Source of the DNA: Micromonospora echinaurantiaca
GTDB taxonomy: Bacteria > Actinomycetota > Actinomycetes > Mycobacteriales > Micromonosporaceae
Length of the DNA stretch: 64,000 bases
Assembly: GCF_900090235.1 (NCBI RefSeq)
Contig: NZ_LT607750.1
Coordinates: 5,943,001 to 6,007,000 of the forward strand
Reading direction: 5' to 3'
Part shown: in pieces, positions 59,012 to 64,000 of the stretch
Layout of the letters: every line of letters begins with the position of its first letter
Position numbering within the stretch: the first letter of the stretch is position 1
The notes under the pieces: model-generated
Seen by the model: the letters and a program-made list of their open reading frames with translations, nothing else
Told to the model about the DNA's origin: nothing
Database searches by the model: none
Program-made: the position numbers and the translations under genes

Positions 59012-61546
59012 GTGGCCGGTCCGAAGGCACGCACCAACCGCGCCGCCGCCCTGCACCGGCGGGCCGCCGCCACCGCGACCGCTGCCGCCGTCGTCCTCGA
59101 CGAGACCCGGCCGGCTCCCGCCGACCAGCGCCGCCAGTACGAGCTGGCCGAGCGGCTGCGGGCGGCGGCGGCGGTGCTGGCTCCCGGTTGGGCCGGCGCT
59201 CCACTGGAGACGCTCACGCCGACCGCGCCGGCCGGCGAGGGCCCGCCGCCGTTCGTCCGGGTCGGCACCGCGGCGCCCCTGGACGACGCCCGCTTCCCCG
59301 CGCTGGTGCCGCTGCTCGGCACCGGTCATCTCACGGTGGACGCCGACGCGTACGAGCCCCGGGTGGCCGGGCTGCTCCGGGCCGTACTGCTGCGGCTGCT
59401 GGCGGCGACCCCGGCCGGTGCGCTGCTGGTCCGCGTGGTGGACGCGGCGGGTGGCACGCTGACGCCCTTCGCGGCGCTCGCCGACGCCGGCCTGCTGCCG
59501 CCGCCGGTGGCGGACGTGGCCGGGCTGCGTGCGGTGCTGAACGAGGCCGAGCAGTGGGTGGCACCGGGCGCGAGCGGTCGCCGCCGGCACGACCGGACGC
59601 TGCTGCTGGTGATCGCCGCGCTGCCCGAGTCGACCGGTCCGACCGACCTGGGCCGGATCGCGGCGCTGGCCGAGCAGGGCCCGTCGGCCGGGCTGCACCT
59701 GCTGGTCGCCGGTTGGCCCCGGCTCGGCCGCGATCCCCTGCCGCTGGCCACCCCGCTGGCGATGCGTACCGCGTACGCGCTGCTCGGTGACCCGCCGGGG
59801 ACCTCGTTCGCCGGTCCCGGGGCGGAGCCGCCGGGCGGGTTGAACTCGCCGGTCTTCGTCGAGGCGGACCCGCCCGCCGACCTGGTCGACGCGGTCTGTC
59901 GGCGGCTCGCCGAGCAGGTGGAGGCGGGCTCCCGGCTGGCCCTGGGCGACCTGCTGCCCGACGTGGACGCCGAGGTGTGGACGGCCGGTTCGGCCGACGG
60001 GCTCAGCACCACCGTGGGCGACGCGGGTGGCCGGCCGGTCTCCCTCGGCTTCACCGAGCTGACTCCGCACTGGCTGGTCAGCGGCCGGTCCGGGACGGGC
60101 CGCTCCACCTTCCTCACCACCGCGCTGCTCGGCCTGACCGCCCGGTACGGCCCGGACGAGCTGGTGCTGCACCTGGTGGACCTCGGCGACGGCGAGTCCT
60201 TCGTGGAGTTCCTGCAGACCGAGCGGGACCGGTCCTGGATCCCACAGGTCCGTACCGCCGCGCTGGCCGCCGACCGGGAGTACGTGCTGGACCTGCTCGA
60301 CCAGTTGACCGCGGAGCTGCACCGCCGCGAGGAGGCCGGGCACCGGGCGGGCGGCCAGCGCTACGCCGAGCTGCGGCAGCACCAACCGCTGCCCAGGATC
60401 GTCTGCGTGCTGGATAATCTCCCGCTGCTCTTCGCCGAGCGGGACCGCTTGACGGCAGACGCCGCCGCCCGGCTGGAGACGCTGGCCCGGGGCGGCCGGT
60501 CGTACGGCATCCACCTGGTCCTCGCCGGCGAGGGCGACCTCGGGCTGGGCTCCCGCGCCGACGGCGGGCACCGCGACTCGATGCTCGGTCAGTTCCCGGT
60601 GCGGGTGGCACTGCCCGGCGGTGGCGCCGTGCTGGAACCGACCAACGACTCGGCGGCAGGGCTGCCGGCGGGCAGTGCGGTGGTGAACACCGCCGGTGGG
60701 CTGGGCGGCCCGCGGGGCGCGATCCGGGGGCACGAGCGCATGGTCCGCTTCCCCGATCCGCAGGACGACCCGGAGACGGTGGAGCAGCTGCGCCACCGGC
60801 TCTGGTCGGCCCGGCCCGAGGGGTCGGGGCCGCCGGTGGTCTTCGCCGGCTACGCCCGCCCCCGGCTGCGTAACGATCCCCGGCACCGCGCGGCGCTGGC
60901 CGGGCGGGCGCACGGCCCCGCAGCCCTGCTCGGCCGGGCGGTGGCCGTCGCCCGTACCACGGTGGCTGTGCCGCTCGGGCCGGCGGCGGGCCGCAACCTG
61001 GCAGTTCTCGGGCCGGGGCCGGAGGCGGCCGCGCTGCTGGCCACCGCGGCCCGCAGCACCGCCGCGCACCATCCGCCGGGTGCCGCGCGGTTCGTGCTGG
61101 CGACTGACGACCGGACCCCCGCCATCGACGCGCTCGCCGCCGAGCTGGCCGCCCGGCATCCGGTCGAGCGGGTCGACCTGCCCGGCCTGCTCGCCGTCGC
61201 GGACGCCGGTGAGCCGGCCTACCTGGTGGTCTTCGGGGTGGACGCCGGGTCGCGACTGCCCGCTGCCCGGCTCCGGACCCTGCTGCGGGAGGGCCCGCCG
61301 GCGGGCCTGCACGTGCTCGGCTGGTGGCGCACCGTGCCACCGTTCGCGGCCCTGCTGGAGCCGGCGGACGGCGAGGTGGACAAGCTCGCCGCGGTCGCCG
61401 CGGTGGACGTGCCCGGTGCTCAACTGGCGGCGGTCTTCGGTCGCCCGGTCGACTGGCGGCCCCGGCCGGGTCGGGCGGTGCTCTGGGACGGGCCGGGTGA
61501 GCGGGGCACCGTGCTGGTCCCGTTCGCCCCGGAGGGAGTGGCATGA
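59012..61546 (+). CDS. FtsK/EccC-like protein with substituted P-loop
   Basis: An 844-residue protein with no membrane helix. Residues 340-560 form an FtsK/SpoIIIE-type domain: S-G-R-S-G-T-G-R-S-T at 357-366 aligns with Walker A but has Arg364 in place of the catalytic Lys, and I-V-C-V-L-D-N-L-P-L-L-F at 463-474 has D-N where D-E is usual. A second ATPase-like domain (about 635-830) lacks a P-loop (L-G-P-G-P-E-A). This resembles the degenerate domains of EccC or T4SS coupling proteins. It may bind substrates without hydrolysing ATP. GTG 59012 was chosen over TTG 58982. Ends in an ATGA mini-ORF overlap. Confidence 0.7.
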   Translation: MAGPKARTNRAAALHRRAAATATAAAVVLDETRPAPADQRRQYELAERLRAAAAVLAPGWAGAPLETLTPTAPAGEGPPPFVRVGTAAPLDDARFPALVPLLGTGHLTVDADAYEPRVAGLLRAVLLRLLAATPAGALLVRVVDAAGGTLTPFAALADAGLLPPPVADVAGLRAVLNEAEQWVAPGASGRRRHDRTLLLVIAALPESTGPTDLGRIAALAEQGPSAGLHLLVAGWPRLGRDPLPLATPLAMRTAYALLGDPPGTSFAGPGAEPPGGLNSPVFVEADPPADLVDAVCRRLAEQVEAGSRLALGDLLPDVDAEVWTAGSADGLSTTVGDAGGRPVSLGFTELTPHWLVSGRSGTGRSTFLTTALLGLTARYGPDELVLHLVDLGDGESFVEFLQTERDRSWIPQVRTAALAADREYVLDLLDQLTAELHRREEAGHRAGGQRYAELRQHQPLPRIVCVLDNLPLLFAERDRLTADAAARLETLARGGRSYGIHLVLAGEGDLGLGSRADGGHRDSMLGQFPVRVALPGGGAVLEPTNDSAAGLPAGSAVVNTAGGLGGPRGAIRGHERMVRFPDPQDDPETVEQLRHRLWSARPEGSGPPVVFAGYARPRLRNDPRHRAALAGRAHGPAALLGRAVAVARTTVAVPLGPAAGRNLAVLGPGPEAAALLATAARSTAAHHPPGAARFVLATDDRTPAIDALAAELAARHPVERVDLPGLLAVADAGEPAYLVVFGVDAGSRLPAARLRTLLREGPPAGLHVLGWWRTVPPFAALLEPADGEVDKLAAVAAVDVPGAQLAAVFGRPVDWRPRPGRAVLWDGPGERGTVLVPFAPEGVA

Positions 61547-61590
61547 GCGAGCGATTCACGGGGCGCGGCCGTCTGGGGCCTCGACCATGA
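61543..61590 (+). CDS. 15-codon mini-ORF linker (relay repeat, copy 3)
   Basis: Starts M-S-E-R-F-T-G-R-G-R and ends G-P-R-P. ATGA overlaps the FtsK-like stop at one end and the next gene's start at the other. It shares only the first 12 bases (ATGAGCGAGCGA) with copy 2; the rest differs. Confidence 0.4.
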   Translation: MSERFTGRGRLGPRP

Positions 61591-62324
61591 GCGACGGCGA
61601 GGTGGGTGGCCGGGCGGTGACCACCGCCGTGCCCGGGCGGCAGCGCGACGGCACCCGGGTGCCGGCGCAGCCGGCCGGCGGCGATCCGGTCTCCGCCGCC
61701 TGGACCGACTACCTGGCCGCGGCCCGGCAACTGGACGGGGTACGGCGGGACGCGGTCACCGCCGCCGGTGAGCAGGCCCGGTCGGTGCAGGCCGCGCGCG
61801 AGGAGCTGACCGCCGTACGCACCCGGCTGGCGCCGCAGGAGGCGCGGCTGCGCGAGCTGGGCGTACCACCGATCTCGCTGGTGCCCACGCCGCCGGAGCT
61901 GACCGAGGCGGCCCGGTCGATGGTGGGTGGTCCGGCGGCGGTGCTGGCCGGGCTGCGCGCTGCGCACGACCGGGCGGAGGCCGCGGACGCGGCGCTGGCC
62001 GCGCGTGGCCGGGTCAACCCGGCCGGCTGGCCGGCCCCGCTGCGCAACCTGCTGGTGTACGCGCCGCTGGCGCTGCTGGTGCCGGTGATCCAGGTGGTGG
62101 TCTACCTGGCGACCGGGCCCGGGGCGGCGAGCGTCGCGGCACTGATCTGCGGGCTGCCGATGCCGGCGGTGGCGTTCGCGGCCGGGTGGATCGGCACCGG
62201 ACGGCTCTTCCCGGCCCGGCCGGGCCGGCGGGCGGACCGGACGACGCGGCTCGGCGCGCTGGTCTGCCTGGTCCCGGCGGTGCTGGTCACCGCCGGGCTG
62301 CTGCTCGCGCTCCTCGCCGGCTGA
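61587..62324 (+). CDS. Coiled-coil membrane protein ending the secretion-like block
   Basis: A 245-residue protein. Residues about 35-150 are helical and probably coiled coil ([20 protein letters not shown]), followed by three helices ([34 protein letters not shown], and [15 protein letters not shown]). No family recognised. Coupled to the FtsK-like gene through a mini-ORF, so the two products probably act together. Confidence 0.65.
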   Translation: MSDGEVGGRAVTTAVPGRQRDGTRVPAQPAGGDPVSAAWTDYLAAARQLDGVRRDAVTAAGEQARSVQAAREELTAVRTRLAPQEARLRELGVPPISLVPTPPELTEAARSMVGGPAAVLAGLRAAHDRAEAADAALAARGRVNPAGWPAPLRNLLVYAPLALLVPVIQVVVYLATGPGAASVAALICGLPMPAVAFAAGWIGTGRLFPARPGRRADRTTRLGALVCLVPAVLVTAGLLLALLAG

Positions 62325-62332
62325 ACCGGCCC

Positions 62333-62378
62333 GGGCCGCCGAGCCGGCTGAACCGCGGCCGGGCCGCCGAGCCGGCTG
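62333..62378. repeat. Direct repeat after the secretion-like block
   Basis: GGGCCGCCGAGCCGGCTG occurs at 62333 and 62361, and its GCCGGCTGAACCG part also overlaps the end of the preceding gene. It lies in the 149-bp gap between convergent genes. Confidence 0.6.
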
Positions 62379-62473
62379 GCGGCCCGATCGTCGACCGGCG
62401 GCCACGACGTCACCGGAGAGCACTCGGCCGGCCGCCCGCGGGACGCTGGGTCGGCCGGCCGGGTCGGCTCGGG

Positions 62474-63037
62474 TCAGCGGGGGATGATCAGGGCCATCGC
62501 CTCGGCGCGGGACTTCGCGTCGTTCTGCAGGGTGCCGCGCACCGCCGAGGTGATGGTCTGAGCGCCGGACTTCTGGATTCCGCGCATCGCCATGCACATG
62601 TGCTCGCACTCGAGCACCACCACCACGCCGCGCGGCTCCAGCTTGCTCATCAGCAGGTCGGCGATCTGCGAGGTGAGGCGCTCCTGCACCTGGGGCCGGC
62701 GGGCGAAGACCTCGACCAGCCGGGCCAGCTTGGACAGGCCGGTGATCCGGCCGTCCGGCCCGGGGATGTAGCCGATGTGTGCGCTGCCCCGGAACGGCAG
62801 CAGGTGGTGCTCGCAGAGGCTCATCACGTCGATGTCCCGGACCAGCACCAGCTCCTCGTGGTTGGCCTCGAAGGTGGTGCTGAGCACCTGGGCCGGGTCG
62901 ACCCGGAGGCCGGCGAAGAGTTCCGCGTACGCGCGGGCGACCCGGGACGGGGTCTGCTGGAGGCCGTCCCGGTCCGGGTCCTCCCCGACCGCGATCAGGA
63001 TTTCCCGGACGGCCTTCTCGATCCGGCCGAGGTCCAT
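62474..63037 (-). CDS. folE: GTP cyclohydrolase I
   Basis: A 187-residue enzyme (from ATG 63037) converting GTP to dihydroneopterin triphosphate, first step of folate synthesis. It has [12 protein letters not shown], zinc site [28 protein letters not shown] and [11 protein letters not shown]. The 47 codons before this ATG are also open and protein-like ([14 protein letters not shown]), reaching a CTG at 63178 that overlaps the ftsH stop; the true start could be there. The usual next gene, folP, is separated by the secretion-like block. Confidence 0.95.
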   Translation of the reverse strand: MDLGRIEKAVREILIAVGEDPDRDGLQQTPSRVARAYAELFAGLRVDPAQVLSTTFEANHEELVLVRDIDVMSLCEHHLLPFRGSAHIGYIPGPDGRITGLSKLARLVEVFARRPQVQERLTSQIADLLMSKLEPRGVVVVLECEHMCMAMRGIQKSGAQTITSAVRGTLQNDAKSRAEAMALIIPR

Positions 63038-63174
63038 GGTGTCCTCGACCGGCCGGCCGGTGAGCTTGCCGCTGATCAGCCGGGCGGCGACGTAGTCGAG
63101 GGCGTCGTCGCCGTCGGGCTCGGTCGCGGACGCGGCCAGCCCCCGGTCGTGGGGGCTGGCCGCCGGGTCGGTGC

Positions 63175-64000
63175 TCAGTGCGTACCGTCCGAGTTGTTCG
63201 AGGTGCCGCCGACCGTCGCCTCGGCACCGTCGGCCTGGGCCTGCACCTTGAGCGCCTCCTTCTCCGCCGGGGTGAGCACCGGCGGCTCGGTGGAGGGCTG
63301 GCGCTTGCCGAAGCCGTTGTACGGCGCCATCGGCGGCCGCTTGGCCACCCGCGCGCAGATCCGGGCCATGTCGGCGGTGGAGAGGGTCTCCTTCTCCATC
63401 AGCTCCAGGACGATGTTGTCCAGCACGTCCCGGTACTCGACCAGGATCTCCCAGGCCTCGTCGTGGGCCAGTTCGATCAGCGCCCGCATCTCGGCGTCGA
63501 TCTCGGCGGCGACGGCGTCGGAGTAGTCCCGCTCGTGGCCCATGTTGCGGCCGAGGAACGGCTCGTCGCCGCTGGTGCCGTACTTGATCGCACCGAGCTT
63601 GGAGCTCATGCCGTACTGCGTGATCATCGCGCGGGCCAGCTGGGTGGCCTTCTCGATGTCGTTGCCGGCGCCGGTGGTCGGCTCGTGGAAGACCAGCTCC
63701 TCGGCGGCCCGGCCGCCGAGCGCGTAGGCCAGCGTGTCGACCATCTCCGCGCGGGTCTGGGTGTACTTGTCCTCGGTGGGCAGCACCAGGGTGTGGCCCA
63801 ACGAGCGCCCGCGGGACAGGATCGTCACCTTGTGCACCGGCGCGGCGTGCGGCAGCGCCCAGGCGACCAGCGCGTGCCCACCCTCGTGGTACGCGGTGAT
63901 CTTCTTCTCCTGGTCGCTCATCACCCGGGTCCGCCGCTGCGGACCGGCAATCACCCGGTCGATCGACTCCTCCAGGGAGTCGTTGGTGATCGCCCGCTGG
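63175..64000 (-). CDS. ftsH: ATP-dependent zinc metalloprotease FtsH, C-terminal part
   Basis: The frame is open at base 64000, giving about 275 residues of the protease half. The zinc site is [10 protein letters not shown] (H-E-x-x-H), followed by [32 protein letters not shown] with the third zinc ligand Asp, and M-S-S-K-L-G. The AAA domain lies outside the window. A hydrophilic tail of about 60 residues ends S-D-G-T-H. It degrades membrane and regulatory proteins at the inner membrane. folE follows directly. Confidence 0.96.
   Translation of the reverse strand, partial: QRAITNDSLEESIDRVIAGPQRRTRVMSDQEKKITAYHEGGHALVAWALPHAAPVHKVTILSRGRSLGHTLVLPTEDKYTQTRAEMVDTLAYALGGRAAEELVFHEPTTGAGNDIEKATQLARAMITQYGMSSKLGAIKYGTSGDEPFLGRNMGHERDYSDAVAAEIDAEMRALIELAHDEAWEILVEYRDVLDNIVLELMEKETLSTADMARICARVAKRPPMAPYNGFGKRQPSTEPPVLTPAEKEALKVQAQADGAEATVGGTSNNSDGTH

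Noticed and set aside
49674..62400. Recent integrative conjugative element
   Set aside because: No integrase, relaxase, tRNA target, flanking direct repeats or general codon-use break was seen; the block reads as long resident.

Overview
This window is high-GC (about 70% or more) actinobacterial chromosome. Lsr2, CarD, DisA, ClpC, DUF397 and DUF3180 all point to Actinobacteria, and the gene complement fits the family Micromonosporaceae (Micromonospora or a close relative). That genus placement is an inference from gene content, not from a search. No rRNA or tRNA genes, CRISPR arrays, integrases or intact insertion sequences are visible.

Much of the backbone follows a gene order also known from Mycobacterium tuberculosis: ispF-ispD-carD, an LpqE-like lipoprotein, radA, disA, mutY, clpC, lsr2, lysS, coaX, panD-panC-DUF2520, DUF3180-folK-folB-folP, folE-ftsH. 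Against that backbone several insertions stand out.

Region by region: 0-4.2 kb carries tyrosine/phenylacetate-type catabolism (hmgA diverging from an unknown gene and fahA around a perfect palindrome). 4.2-6.5 kb has a group-2-like sigma-70 factor diverging from a TetR regulator. 6.5-9.3 kb holds a TPR membrane protein, ispF, ispD and carD. 9.5-15.0 kb has two membrane proteins and a compact natural-product locus: type III PKS, acyl-CoA-dehydrogenase-fold flavoprotein, methyltransferase and UbiA prenyltransferase. 15-28.9 kb holds housekeeping genes. 29-36.2 kb holds NAD and pantothenate biosynthesis. 36.4-39.3 kb has a MidA/NDUFAF7-family methyltransferase overlapping a stand-alone nuoD; the methyltransferase gene is swollen by 33-bp tandem repeats and by two inverted copies of a palindromic element that stay in frame. 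41.2-44.9 kb is a betaine/choline-type ABC importer. 45-49.7 kb is a membrane-protein group and the folate genes.

The most unusual part is 49.7-62.3 kb. The usual folE-folP adjacency is broken by about 12.6 kb of almost entirely plus-strand genes that look like a chromosomal type IV secretion-like machine: a pilin-like two-TM protein, a PrgI/TcpE-like protein, a VirB4-like ATPase, a VirB6-like polytopic protein, a VirB8/TcpC-like protein, a transglycosylase-M23 hydrolase and an FtsK/EccC-like protein with a substituted P-loop. No relaxase is visible. Within this block and in the neighbouring folate operon, four tiny ORFs (13-27 codons) link an upstream stop to a downstream start through ATGA overlaps at both ends; two are clearly copies of one repeated sequence, and a third shares its first 12 bases.
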